DNA of 64,000 nucleotides, taken from contig NZ_FUZV01000002.1 in NCBI RefSeq assembly GCF_900167565.1, forward strand, positions 1,116,001 through 1,180,000. The letters run 5' to 3'. Under the pieces are notes generated by a model. It did no database searches. It saw only the letters and a list, made by a program, of their open reading frames with translations, and was not told the DNA's origin. Position 1 is the stretch's first letter, and each line of letters begins with the position of its first letter. This document shows positions 44,382 through 51,830 of the stretch, piece after piece. A program made the translations under genes and the position numbers. Source of the stretch: Pseudoxanthomonas indica (GTDB lineage: Bacteria > Pseudomonadota > Gammaproteobacteria > Xanthomonadales > Xanthomonadaceae).

Positions 44382-44651
44382 ATGGACAGTCGAGTCATCA
44401 AGTTGGAAGCGGACGTAGGGCATATCCAGTCGGACATTGCCGCGATCAAGGTCGAAGCACGCGAGAACAGGCAGGCGTTGCTGGGCATGAGCCTTGACGT
44501 CAAGAACGAGTTCAAGGAAGTCCGCAACGAGTTCAAGGAAGTCCGGAAGGAGATGAAAGACGACTTCCGCAACCTTTTCGGTGCCCTGGTCGTGGTTGCA
44601 CTTGGCCTGGCTACGTTGATGGCCAAGGGCTTTGGCTGGATAGGCGGCTGA
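44382..44651 (+). CDS. small coiled-coil protein with C-terminal membrane helix
   Basis: 89 residues from ATG 44382 (MDSRVIKLEADVGHIQSD); a TTG at 44346 would add 12. Residues 5-65 are a heptad-rich coiled coil with a tandem repeat (NEFKEVR twice, encoded by a 21-base direct repeat), and residues 68-85 are one transmembrane helix (LFGALVVVALGLATLMA). It resembles XhlA-like or DUF1640-like anchors of the inner membrane, with no firm family. It lies just left of the integrated element but outside attL. Confidence 0.65.
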   Translation: MDSRVIKLEADVGHIQSDIAAIKVEARENRQALLGMSLDVKNEFKEVRNEFKEVRKEMKDDFRNLFGALVVVALGLATLMAKGFGWIGG

Positions 44652-44786
44652 CTGGCTGACCGGCTGACCAGCTGACCCGCTGGCGGCAGCGTGAGGCAGG
44701 CGATCGCGCATTCTGCCCGGCGTGGCCAGCGACGCTTCCGGGGAGCGGTGGCCAGTCGCCCCACGACGCGCAACATGATTACCCAC

Positions 44787-44808
44787 AAAAAAACCGGCTT
44801 GCGGCCGG
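44787..44808 (-). terminator. terminator, original 3' flank of tRNA-Pro
   Basis: Read leftwards: CCGGC, loop CGCAA, GCCGG then seven T residues. It lies 24 bases past the attL copy of the tRNA 3' end, so it was probably the tRNA terminator before integration. Confidence 0.65.
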
Positions 44809-44831
44809 CTTGTTTGTAACCAATTGATTTA

Positions 44832-44880
<49 letters not shown>

Positions 44881-44975
44881 GCTCTGGCCGGGATTGTGCC
44901 GACTGCGTTTCAGCGTAAGTCACTGGTTTGAAAGGCTGGCTCAGGTTCGTTCTGTGTGGTTATAGAATCCCCGTT

Positions 44976-44993
44976 GCTGGCATGGTGCTGGCA
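44976..44993 (+). promoter_or_regulatory. putative integrase arm-type sites near attL
   Basis: GCTGGCATGGTGCTGGCA, two GCTGGCA heptamers 11 bases apart, 96 bases inside attL. The same pair with the same spacing and orientation occurs at 54480-54497 near attR. Confidence 0.6.
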
Positions 44994-45003
44994 CGGGGAA
45001 GAA

Positions 45004-46194
45004 ATGGCGCGCGTTGCACTGACGGTCCAGATGGTCGAATCGGCGAAGCCGCAGGCGTCGGCATACCGTCTCCACGACACGAAGGTGCCCGGACTGTCGC
45101 TCCGCGTCCTGCCTTCCGGGGTCAAGTCCTGGAACGTCACATGGGCGCGCAATCGTGACCTCGCAATCGGCAAATACCCCACCGTCACCCTGGAGTCTGC
45201 ACGCACCCGCGCGCGCCGGAAGCTGGCCGAGGCCGACGAGCACGGCGCACCGCTGGCGCTGCTGAAGTCCAAGCCCAAGGATCTGACCTGGGGCGTGTAC
45301 CTGGCCGATCACTACAAGCCGCATGTGCTGGCCACTGCGAAGGCCGGCGCAGCCACCGTGGCGAATCTGGAAGCGCAGTTCGCCCATCTCGACGACACGC
45401 CGCTCACTGGTATCAGCAGGGCCGAGTTCGACGCTTTCAAGGCAGCCAGGCTGAAGGCGAAGATCAAGCCGGCGACGGTGAACCGCGACCTGGACCGCAT
45501 CAAGGCCGCACTGCAGCAGGCGGTGAACTGGGAACTGCTGGCGGTCAACCCGCTGGCTGGCGTGAAGCGAATCAAGCGCGACATCGAGCAACGCATCCGC
45601 TACCTGACCAAGGACGAGGAGAAAGCTCTCAGGAAAGCGCTGGCGGCGCGCGAGACCTTGGCCGCTACCAGACGCGAGTCAGGGGATGCGTGGCGCGTGG
45701 AGCGCGGCTACGAGCCCATGGGGCCCATCGTCGGATATTCCGACCACCTGATGCCGATCACCTTGCTGGCATTGAACACCGGGTTGCGCCGCGGCGAGAT
45801 TACCCAGCTGAAGTGGGCGGACATCGACCTGGCCGGCCGGCGGCTCACCGTGCGTGCCGGCTACGCGAAGTCGGGCAAGGCCAGGCACGTGCCGCTCAAC
45901 TCGGAAGCGCTGCAGGTGCTCACCGACTACCGGAAGCAACACACCGGGAAGGGCGAGCTATTCGGTATCGCCTCGGTGAAGACCGCCTGGGCCGGCCTGA
46001 TGCGCGAGGCCAAGATCACCGGCTTCCGCTTCCACGACCTGCGCCACAGCTTCGCCTCGAAGTTGGTGACGCGAGGCATCGACCTCAACACCGTGCGCGA
46101 GCTGCTGGGCCACGGAGATATCGCGATGACGCTGCGCTACGCACACCTGGCGCCAGAGCACAAAGCAGCCGCGGTGGAAGCGCTGATCGACTGA
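45004..46194 (+). CDS. int: tyrosine-recombinase integrase (P4-like)
   Basis: 396 residues from ATG 45004, preceded by GGGGAAG; an upstream GTG (44956) would run through the arm sites and is less likely. N-terminal arm-binding domain of the DUF4102 type (VALTVQMVESAKPQASAYRL, TWARNRDLAIGKYPTVTL), core-binding SAM-like domain (about 100-190), catalytic domain with Arg in ALNTGLRRGEITQLKW, Lys in YAKSGKARHVPL, HDLRHSFASKLV (HxxR), LLGHGDIAMT and nucleophile Tyr in LRYAHLAPEH. All catalytic residues are present, so it should be active. It would recombine the 49-bp tRNA-Pro core. Confidence 0.95.
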   Translation: MARVALTVQMVESAKPQASAYRLHDTKVPGLSLRVLPSGVKSWNVTWARNRDLAIGKYPTVTLESARTRARRKLAEADEHGAPLALLKSKPKDLTWGVYLADHYKPHVLATAKAGAATVANLEAQFAHLDDTPLTGISRAEFDAFKAARLKAKIKPATVNRDLDRIKAALQQAVNWELLAVNPLAGVKRIKRDIEQRIRYLTKDEEKALRKALAARETLAATRRESGDAWRVERGYEPMGPIVGYSDHLMPITLLALNTGLRRGEITQLKWADIDLAGRRLTVRAGYAKSGKARHVPLNSEALQVLTDYRKQHTGKGELFGIASVKTAWAGLMREAKITGFRFHDLRHSFASKLVTRGIDLNTVRELLGHGDIAMTLRYAHLAPEHKAAAVEALID

Positions 46195-46608
46195 TCAGCT
46201 TCGCTTCTTGCCCTTCTTGGGGCCATGCAAAACAAATTCCTCAATCTTGCGAACGCGTCCGTTGAGCAGGTCGATTTCGGCCTGGATGGAGGTCTTACGC
46301 TCTGTGAGCAGTTCGATGCGACTTCTGGTTTCTTCCACGAGAGCCGCCTTCGCTCCGGTGCGTAGAAGTGTGTCCAAAAAAACGAGCTCTGCATCGATGT
46401 CACGTTGAGCAACTATCAGTTCCTCGCCCCGGTTCTGGAGCATCACCGATGCGAGCGATGCAGGGAAACTGGCTTGGAGCCGAGCAACGATTTCAGCGTT
46501 CATAGAACGTCCGGATCTCTTTGCGGCGTCCTCGATTTGATCCCGCATTCCTGCAGGCAATCGGACTATGAACTTCTCTTGGGAACGGGAGGGAGGAGCG
46601 TCGGTCAT
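46195..46608 (-). CDS. Arc-family ribbon-helix-helix DNA-binding protein, candidate element repressor
   Basis: 137 residues on the opposite strand, its stop abutting the integrase stop. Residues 8-52 are an Arc RHH (EKFIVRLPAGMRDQIEDAAKRSGRSMNAEIVARLQ pattern); residues 65-125 are a coiled coil (LTERKTSIQAEIDLLNGRVRKIEEF) ending in a basic tail. It is divergent from the HTH gene at 46719, and the 110-base region between holds repeated ATGGCCA(G/A)TTG boxes overlapping a promoter. That is the arrangement of a phage immunity switch, so it probably represses the rightward operon and itself. Confidence 0.85.
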   Translation of the reverse strand: MTDAPPSRSQEKFIVRLPAGMRDQIEDAAKRSGRSMNAEIVARLQASFPASLASVMLQNRGEELIVAQRDIDAELVFLDTLLRTGAKAALVEETRSRIELLTERKTSIQAEIDLLNGRVRKIEEFVLHGPKKGKKRS

Positions 46609-46629
46609 GGGCTGATTCTAGGGCCAATG

Positions 46630-46667
46630 ATGGCCAGTTGACATGTAATGGCCAATTGCCATATGGT
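46630..46667 (+). promoter_or_regulatory. rightward promoter with overlapping operator-like boxes
   Basis: TTGACA (46638-46643), 18-base spacer, TATGGT (46662-46667). Two boxes ATGGCCAGTTG (46630-46640) and ATGGCCAATTG (46648-46658), 18 bases apart, overlap the -35 and spacer; GGGCCAATG and TGGTGGCAT flank them. Likely target of the divergent Arc-type protein. Confidence 0.6.
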
Positions 46668-46718
46668 GGCATTGTGCCAGTACGGGCCTGAACGGCACAC
46701 AGGCCACGGGAGCCAGAG

Positions 46719-46913
46719 ATGCAACAGAAGAAGCTGAGTTACACCGTTGAGGAGGCGGTTGCCGTCTCCGGCATCACCAAGACGAATCTGTATCGCCACA
46801 TGCACGAAGGAGATCTTGCGACCTTCAAATCCGGCCGGCGACGCATGGTGTCGCAAGCAGCGATCGAGAACCTGATCAAGAAGCTGGAGAAGAGGGCACA
46901 GGTAGCGGCCTGA
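46719..46913 (+). CDS. small HTH protein, excisionase/AlpA-like
   Basis: 64 residues with GGGAG upstream. LSYTVEEAVAVSGITKTNLYRHMHEGDLATFKSGRRRMVSQAAIENLI is a MerR-like HTH_17 of the excisionase/AlpA type, followed by a Lys-rich tail. First gene right of the switch region, so it could be the recombination directionality factor or an activator of the small-gene operon. Confidence 0.75.
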   Translation: MQQKKLSYTVEEAVAVSGITKTNLYRHMHEGDLATFKSGRRRMVSQAAIENLIKKLEKRAQVAA

Positions 46914-46985
46914 AACGAAAAGCGGCCCGCCCGGCTGTAACCGAACGGACCGCATGACCACCACCGTCTGTAGAGGAGACGAGCA

Positions 46986-47207
46986 ATGGCACGCGAAACT
47001 TTACATCACGACAGCAACACCGGCGGCGATACCGCCGAACTCTTCCACGCAGCAACCACCGTCGAAGCAGCGATGCGCTTTGGCCATTGGTGCGACCAGC
47101 AACGGCACCTAACGGCCCAAGCGGCAATCGAGTACTTCGGTCTGCAGAAGGCCACGGCCTACCGCTGGATCAACGCTTACCGCGCAGCCAGGGGGATCTC
47201 GCCATGA
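46986..47207 (+). CDS. small HTH-like phage protein
   Basis: 73 residues behind GAGGAG. The C-terminal half (TAQAAIEYFGLQKATAYRWINAYRAARG) looks like an HTH with a recognition helix ATAYRWINAY; the N-terminal half has no recognised domain. Overlaps the next gene by ATGA, starting a chain of translationally coupled tiny genes. Function unknown. Confidence 0.65.
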   Translation: MARETLHHDSNTGGDTAELFHAATTVEAAMRFGHWCDQQRHLTAQAAIEYFGLQKATAYRWINAYRAARGISP

Positions 47208-47416
47208 GCACTGTCCAAACCCTGCTCAACAACGACGACCTGGCCGAAGCGTTCACCCGCCTTGAAGAGGCCGCAGCACTGCAGGAGATGGCCTCCCGCG
47301 TGGAGCGATGGAATGCAGAGGACGTGGAGATGCTGACACGCTGCAGCGCGGTGTCCTGGCGCCTGCTCGAGCAAGCGAAAGCCGCCCTCAGCCGCACTGC
47401 GGGGTGCCTGCCATGA
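47204..47416 (+). CDS. hypothetical small helical protein, element operon
   Basis: 70 residues from ATG 47204, overlapping both neighbours by four bases. Predicted mostly helical and acidic (LLNNDDLAEAFTRLEEAAALQEM, VEMLTRCSAVSWRLLEQAKAAL). No family recognised. The coupling and absence of other frames with coding character support it as real. Confidence 0.55.
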   Translation: MSTVQTLLNNDDLAEAFTRLEEAAALQEMASRVERWNAEDVEMLTRCSAVSWRLLEQAKAALSRTAGCLP

Positions 47417-47595
47417 GCACTGTGACGCTATCGAGGGGCGACAAGCTCTGGCGCGCCAAGAGCATCTGCTACGCGCTTGCATCCGCCTTGGAGGGAGAGG
47501 GCGAGCCTGGTCACGCAGTGGTTGCCATACAGGCCGCCGAGTTCATCGGCGAAGTGATCGACGAGGAGAAAAAGAAGCGGGAGGAGAAGGCATGA
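47413..47595 (+). CDS. hypothetical small protein, element operon
   Basis: 60 residues from ATG 47413. Helical segment KSICYALASALEGEGE, then FIGEVIDEEKKKREEKA, a charged C-terminus. It shares its first residues (MSTV) with the previous protein, perhaps by chance. Overlaps neighbours by four bases. No family recognised. Confidence 0.5.
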   Translation: MSTVTLSRGDKLWRAKSICYALASALEGEGEPGHAVVAIQAAEFIGEVIDEEKKKREEKA

Positions 47596-47804
47596 GCCTC
47601 GACCTCAATCTCCCGATGCTCGCTTCGCAGGCCCGTTGCGTTGTGCAAGCGGCCGAACGAGTGATCGACGAAACCAACCTGCACGAGGACGACGCCAGAG
47701 AGAACCTGGACAACGTGTCCTGGCTGCTGCTCACTGCGAAGAACATCATCCAGCAGCTCGAACAAGGCTTGGATGATGCCGCCATTCCCAAGGAGACCCA
47801 ATGA
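47592..47804 (+). CDS. hypothetical small protein, element operon
   Basis: 70 residues from ATG 47592. Acidic and helical: LASQARCVVQAAERVIDE, then DDARENLDNVSWLLLTAKNI. The NVSWLL and SAVSWRLL segments in this and the protein at 47204 are similar, so the tiny genes could be distant duplicates. No known function. Confidence 0.5.
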   Translation: MSLDLNLPMLASQARCVVQAAERVIDETNLHEDDARENLDNVSWLLLTAKNIIQQLEQGLDDAAIPKETQ

Positions 47805-47995
47805 ATCTGTTTCTGACCCTCACGGCCATGAAGCAAGTGGCCAAGACCGAGAAAGGGCGTGCCCAGCTGCGCGAGTCTCGGAAGCAAGCGATGGCGTTCC
47901 GTGACAAGGACGCCGCTGACTTCGAACAGCGAACGAAGAAGGTGAACACCGTCATCCACAACATCGGAATTGCGCTTGGGGAGATCGAGGCATGA
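47801..47995 (+). CDS. hypothetical small basic protein, element operon
   Basis: 64 residues from ATG 47801. Starts hydrophobic (MNLFLTLTAMKQVA), continues with KTEKGRAQLRESRKQAMAFRD, basic, and ends with an amphipathic helix. No family recognised. Overlaps both neighbours by ATGA. Confidence 0.5.
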   Translation: MNLFLTLTAMKQVAKTEKGRAQLRESRKQAMAFRDKDAADFEQRTKKVNTVIHNIGIALGEIEA

Positions 47996-48201
47996 ACGAA
48001 GCTGCGGAGAACATCGTGGTCGCGCACATACGCACCCAACTGCCAGACGTTGGCGAAGGCCTGGCTGGCCAGCTTGCCGACCTTGCACGCGACGCTACAC
48101 CCGAGCGGTGCGAAAGGTTGCTGGTCAACTTGCGTGGCGTCCAGGCGCAGGTGCTTCGGCTTCGCGAGGGGTTGATGCGCGAGGGAAGGGAGCAGGCCTG
48201 A
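47992..48201 (+). CDS. hypothetical small protein, element operon
   Basis: 69 residues from ATG 47992; helical throughout (VGEGLAGQLADLARDATPERCERLL, VQAQVLRLREGLMREG). Last of the run of tiny coupled genes, four bases before the replication-type gene. No family recognised. Confidence 0.5.
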   Translation: MNEAAENIVVAHIRTQLPDVGEGLAGQLADLARDATPERCERLLVNLRGVQAQVLRLREGLMREGREQA

Positions 48202-48205
48202 CGCC

Positions 48206-48679
48206 ATGCCACGTCGGAAGAAAGATAGTCGCTGGAACGACATCGATGGCGGCAGCGCGTTCGTGATTCCGTACACGCTGCTCCGGCACGAGAACTTCCG
48301 GCGGATGAGCCCCTTCGCAGTCAAGCTGCTGACCGACCTGGCTAGGCAGTACTCCGGCTTCAACAACGGCTATCTCTGCTGCGCGTGGACCCTGATGAAA
48401 GATGAGGGATGGCGGTCGGAGACGACGGTGCGCGCCGCGATGCTCGAACTGGAGCACTACCGCCTGATCATCAGGACCCGGCAAGGGGGCAAGAACCTGG
48501 CCAACCTGCACGCGCTCACATGGCGCCGCATCGATGACAAGGTCGACGCCCCGTTGGAGATTCAGCCGACCGTGAAGCCGCTGGACAGCTGGAAGGAGAA
48601 GGTGCCCGATTTCGAACGCAGCAGCGGCGAAAGGCGGGCAGGGAAGGCAGGGCGAAAGCCGTTGAAGGCGGCGGCATGA
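48206..48679 (+). CDS. winged-helix protein of the phage/plasmid replication-initiator type
   Basis: 157 residues. FVIPYTLLRHENFRRMSPFAVKLLTDLARQY, GFNNGYLCCAWTLMKDEGWRS, TTVRAAMLELEHYRLIIRTRQGGKNLANLHALTW is a winged-helix pattern found in replication proteins of small phages, ICEs and plasmids; the C-terminus is basic (ERRAGKAGRKPLKAAA). It lies immediately before an iteron-like array, which supports a role as replication initiator that binds those repeats. No primase or helicase gene was seen, so host factors would do the rest. The family link is from pattern memory, not a search. Confidence 0.65.
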   Translation: MPRRKKDSRWNDIDGGSAFVIPYTLLRHENFRRMSPFAVKLLTDLARQYSGFNNGYLCCAWTLMKDEGWRSETTVRAAMLELEHYRLIIRTRQGGKNLANLHALTWRRIDDKVDAPLEIQPTVKPLDSWKEKVPDFERSSGERRAGKAGRKPLKAAA

Positions 48680-48693
48680 AAAACAAATCCTTA

Positions 48694-48837
48694 CACCGCC
48701 CCGTGGTGCCACTTACACCGCCCCGTGGTGCTATTGGACCGGAGTTACACCGCCCCGTGGTGCCACAAAGCCAGACAACACCGCCCCGTGGTGCTGTGAT
48801 GTACCTTTTTGGGGGGGAGTGGCACCGCCCCGTGGTG
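48694..48837 (+). repeat. five-copy iteron-like array CACCGCCCCGTGGTG
   Basis: Identical 15-mers at 48694, 48716, 48748, 48779 and 48823 (first base). CACC...GGTG ends make each a short inverted repeat. Steps are 22, 32, 31 and 44 bases, close to 2, 3, 3 and 4 helical turns, so bound proteins would face the same side. Three of the copies are also preceded by TTA. Confidence 0.85.
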
Positions 48838-48984
48838 TGCTTAAAACTATTACCACATGGGTACCGGGTTTCCAGGTGCTGTTCCGCTGGTGCTCCTGCT
48901 GGTGATCCACAGCTTCCAGAGCAATTCGGCCAACAGCGTGACGACTCACTGAGGGCTCACTGCAAGCCCCTTCCGAGCCCCTTC

Positions 48985-49018
48985 CTGCTACTAGCAGCCC
49001 AAAGCCTGCTACTAGCAG
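48985..49018. repeat. two 13-bp palindromes CTGCTACTAGCAG
   Basis: Copies at 48985-48997 and 49006-49018, 21 bases apart (two helical turns). Probable binding sites of a dimeric protein. Confidence 0.75.
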
Positions 49019-49064
49019 TGCTGCCAGCATGCGAACGCAATGCCATCGCAATGCGACCGCATCG

Positions 49065-49151
49065 CGAAACGGTTTCGAAACGGTTACTCGAACCATCGTC
49101 GAACGATCGCCGAACTCAATCCACGCGTGACGCACGCGTGACGTCACGCGT
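49065..49151. repeat. phased direct and inverted repeats downstream of the iterons
   Basis: CGAAACGGTT at 49065 and 49076 (11-base step); ACGCGTGACG at 49123 and 49134 (11-base step) followed by the inverted CGTCACGCGT at 49142-49151. Eleven-base steps again suggest protein binding on one face. Confidence 0.65.
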
Positions 49152-49250
49152 TACGGGAGGCATCGCCAATGTCCTGGCCAAATTCTCCGGACACCGCCAC
49201 CCCTCAAAACTTCGCGCACCGCCAATTCGCGGGACGGGGGTCACCAGAGC

Positions 49251-49520
49251 GTGACCACACACCCACACCAGGCCCTCGCCGAAGCAACAGCGCTGGTGCT
49301 GCTCCAAGCTGCGCAAGAGGCGGGCTATTGGATCTCGGCGGACCTGCGAATCGGCATTGACGACGCCGCGGCCCTCGTTGGAATGACGCCGGCCAGCTTC
49401 AAGAACCGGATTGCAGGTACTGCCTTCCCGGTCTACAACTTGGGCGGTCGCGGCCATAAGCGCTCGGTCCGCATCGCTGACCTGGCCAATTGGCTGGAGT
49501 CCCAGGCGAAGGCTGCCTGA
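49251..49520 (+). CDS. small HTH_17-like DNA-binding protein
   Basis: 89 residues from GTG 49251. RIGIDDAAALVGMTPASFKNRIAGTAFPVYNLGGRGHKRSVRIADLANWL is a MerR/AlpA-like HTH with the characteristic short wing. It follows the repeat region and precedes the capsid-side genes, so it may regulate late genes or act on the repeats. Start context is weak; the stretch after it (49521-49560) contains three TTCCAC tandem units. Confidence 0.65.
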   Translation: MTTHPHQALAEATALVLLQAAQEAGYWISADLRIGIDDAAALVGMTPASFKNRIAGTAFPVYNLGGRGHKRSVRIADLANWLESQAKAA

Positions 49521-49597
49521 CGATCACTCCATCGTTCCACACCCTTCCACACCCTTCCACTATCGTTTTTGGCAGACCGGTCGCACATGCTGGTCGC

Positions 49598-50281
49598 ATG
49601 AGCAAAGACCCCTTCGCCGACCGCTTGGCCAAGCAGATGCGCTACGCGCAACCCATGGATCCATGCGAGCGCGCCGATGCGGAACGCGCGGCCTACTACG
49701 CTGCATTCGACCGTACGGTTGCCACCTTGCCCCAGGAGAAGGCGCAGCAGGTTGACCTACTGGCGAGCGGCATTGACAAGGATGACACCTGGGTTTTGCG
49801 TAACGGCGCCGGCTTCGTCATCGCGAAGGTGCGAGATCCGGAAGCGGCGCCATTAGCGCCAGCGGAAACGAAGCCCGACGGAGCAGATCGGCGGTCCGCA
49901 AAGCCGGCAACAAAGAGCGGCCTGACAGCCCGCGAGAAGAGCATCGTCCAGTACATTTTCAAGAAGATCAAAGAGCTTTCAGGGAAGACGTCAGAGCGCG
50001 TGCAATCGCTCGATGGCCGGATCAAGGCGCTCGAGACGACCAACACCATCGATGCCGAAGTCATGAAAACGCTGGAAGAGATGTCCGGCCGTCTCGAAGC
50101 AATCGAACAGCGCGGATTCCGATTCGTTGGAAAGTACCAGGCACCGGCCTCGTACAGCCGCGGCGATGTCGTGAACTACAAAGGCGCCCTCTGGAACTGT
50201 GTTGTAGACGCAAAGGTCGGTGATCGCCCCAACACGGCATCGCACAAGTGGGCGCTGATGATTGCGGGGGTGCAGGAGTGA
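49598..50281 (+). CDS. coiled-coil protein with ChtBD3-like C-terminal domain
   Basis: 227 residues from ATG 49598 (MSKDPFADRLAKQMRYAQP). Residues about 95-165 form a coiled coil (RVQSLDGRIKALETTN, MKTLEEMSGRLEAIEQ). The last 55 residues (RFVGKYQAPASYSRGDVVNY, GALWNCVVDAK, HKWALMIAG) have the spaced aromatic pattern of type-3 carbohydrate-binding modules found in phage tail and neck proteins. It occupies the place where a portal or protease would be expected, directly before the capsid gene. Function unknown; a receptor-binding or scaffold-like role is possible. Confidence 0.6.
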   Translation: MSKDPFADRLAKQMRYAQPMDPCERADAERAAYYAAFDRTVATLPQEKAQQVDLLASGIDKDDTWVLRNGAGFVIAKVRDPEAAPLAPAETKPDGADRRSAKPATKSGLTAREKSIVQYIFKKIKELSGKTSERVQSLDGRIKALETTNTIDAEVMKTLEEMSGRLEAIEQRGFRFVGKYQAPASYSRGDVVNYKGALWNCVVDAKVGDRPNTASHKWALMIAGVQE

Positions 50282-50391
50282 AGTAACCGAGCTTGGGGCG
50301 GAACCTCAGAGCGAAGAGCTACCCAAGGCTGTCGAGTCGATAGCCACACGCGACGCGGCGACGCGGCGCAGCTACCAAGGAAATCGAACAG

Positions 50392-51783
50392 ATGAACAGC
50401 ATCATTTCGAGGCAGTTGGAATCTCTGCAGCGCACCCGCGACGAGTACGCCGCGAGCCGGCAGAAGATGCTCGAAACTGCCGAAGGGAATCAGACGAGTT
50501 TGAACGACGCCCAGGCCAGTGAATTCGACGGCTTGTCGAAGACGATCAAGCGCTTGGATGACGACATCGAACGCTGCAAATCGACTTTGGAAGATATGGC
50601 CACGGCTCGGCCCGTGGTGCCCAGCAGCTTCGGAAATCAACCCGTGGAGTACAACGGCATGAAGAACTTCGCCACGGCTCGCGACACGCAGAGCCACGAC
50701 AACGGCATCGGTTTCGCCCGTGTGGCCCGATGCATGGCCATCGGCTTCTTGAAGCATCAGGATCCGGTGCAGGTCGCTCGCTCGATCTATCCGGGTGACG
50801 ACCGGGTCAATGCGGCTGTCACCAAGGCCGCAGTGCCGGCCGCCAGCACGCTCAGCACGACCTGGGCAAGCAACCTGATCAACGAAGGCGGCACCCCGTT
50901 TGCAGACTTCGTGGAGTACATGACGCCGCGAACCGTTTTCGGCCAGGTCGCCTCCAGCTTCCGCAAACTGCCGTTCGACACGCCGGTGCTGGTGCAAGGC
51001 TCCGGTGGTACGGCCCAATGGGTGAAGGAAGGCGAGGCGAAGCCGCTGACGCAGTGGACCTACACCCGATCCAAACTGGGACCGTTGAAGGTTGCCGCCA
51101 TCGCGGTGGCCACGAACGAACTGCTGATGCGCGCTTCGGTGGCCGGCGATGAGTACCTGCGCGACGAGCTGGCCCGATCAGTGGGCCGTCGGTTCGACCA
51201 GACCCTGGTCAGCACTGACGCGGCTGTGGCTGACGAATCTCCGGCCGGTCTGCTGAATGGCACGACCCCAATCGTGCTGGAAGGCGATGGGACGGTGCAG
51301 GGCGTTCGCTGCGACATAGCTCAGTTCATGAAGGAACTGGTCGGTGACAACCTCACGGTACGCGGCGCCTTCTGGATCATGCCGGAGACCGTGGCCATCG
51401 ACCTGTCACTGATTGCCAACGAGAGCGGCAACCCCGCCTTCCCGGGCATCACGGCGATGGGCGGCACCCTGGCCGGCCTGCCGGTCTTCACTTCGCAGTA
51501 CGTGCCCACGAACAGTGACGGTTCGGTGGTCGCACTGGTGAAGGGCGACGAGATCTTCCTCGGCGACGAGGGTGGCATCCAGGTGGCGGTGTCGACCGAG
51601 GCCACGCTGCAGATGGACAACGCGCCCACGCAGAACAGCATCACGCCCACGGCAACCCAAGGCGTCTCCATGTTCCAGACCAACTCGGTCGCCATCCGCG
51701 TCGAGCGGTTCGTGAACTGGCAGAAGCGCCAGGCCGGCTCGGTGGTGTGGGGTTACGTCAACTGGAGCGCCTGCGGTTCCTAA
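50392..51783 (+). CDS. HK97-family major capsid protein
   Basis: 463 residues, ATG 50392 with AAGGAA upstream. Residues 1-75 are a coiled-coil delta/scaffold domain (RQLESLQRTRDEYAASRQKM, LSKTIKRLDDDIERCKSTLE). The rest is the HK97 fold: TPRTVFGQVASSFRKLPFDTPVLVQ, AQWVKEGEAKPLT, KVAAIAVATNELLMRAS, DEYLRDELARSVGRRFDQTL, GLLNGTTPIVLEGD, ITAMGGTLAGLPVF and the C-terminal VAIRVERFVNWQKRQAGSVV. Complete and without frameshifts. No adjacent protease, although the N-terminal domain suggests maturation cleavage. Could assemble an element-specific shell or enter a helper capsid. Confidence 0.92.
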   Translation: MNSIISRQLESLQRTRDEYAASRQKMLETAEGNQTSLNDAQASEFDGLSKTIKRLDDDIERCKSTLEDMATARPVVPSSFGNQPVEYNGMKNFATARDTQSHDNGIGFARVARCMAIGFLKHQDPVQVARSIYPGDDRVNAAVTKAAVPAASTLSTTWASNLINEGGTPFADFVEYMTPRTVFGQVASSFRKLPFDTPVLVQGSGGTAQWVKEGEAKPLTQWTYTRSKLGPLKVAAIAVATNELLMRASVAGDEYLRDELARSVGRRFDQTLVSTDAAVADESPAGLLNGTTPIVLEGDGTVQGVRCDIAQFMKELVGDNLTVRGAFWIMPETVAIDLSLIANESGNPAFPGITAMGGTLAGLPVFTSQYVPTNSDGSVVALVKGDEIFLGDEGGIQVAVSTEATLQMDNAPTQNSITPTATQGVSMFQTNSVAIRVERFVNWQKRQAGSVVWGYVNWSACGS

Positions 51784-51791
51784 GCAAGAAC

Positions 51792-51817
51792 AGGAGGGCC
51801 AGACCATCGGCCCTCCT
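51792..51817 (+). terminator. strong hairpin after the capsid gene
   Basis: AGGAGGGCC, loop of 8, GGCCCTCCT, beginning eight bases after the capsid stop codon. No T-run, so it may be a processing or translation-control hairpin rather than a full terminator. GAGAGGA for the next gene follows. Confidence 0.45.
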
Positions 51818-51830
51818 CCCTGGAGAGGAC

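Larger units (their letters stand above)
48680..49250. other. 571-base gene-free region rich in ordered repeats, candidate replication origin
   Basis: Holds five iterons (48694-48837), G7 at 48811, two 13-bp palindromes (48985-49018), and repeats at 49065-49085 and 49123-49151. An ORF that crosses it only translates the repeats. The region is less GC-rich around TTAAAACTATTACCA (48841), which could be the melting site. Confidence 0.6.

Noticed and set aside
44881..44960. Remaining tRNA at attL
   Set aside because: Only the 3' 49 bases match tRNA-Pro; the 5' half is missing.
48694..48837. Iteron array as a CRISPR array
   Set aside because: Repeats are only 15 bp, spacers are 7-29 bases and unequal, and no cas genes are present.
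48676..49254. 192-residue ORF across the iteron array (repeats of HRPVVP and PPRGA)
   Set aside because: Its N-terminal part is just the translation of the five 15-mers in two frames and the rest has no protein-like pattern; the region is better explained as DNA sites.
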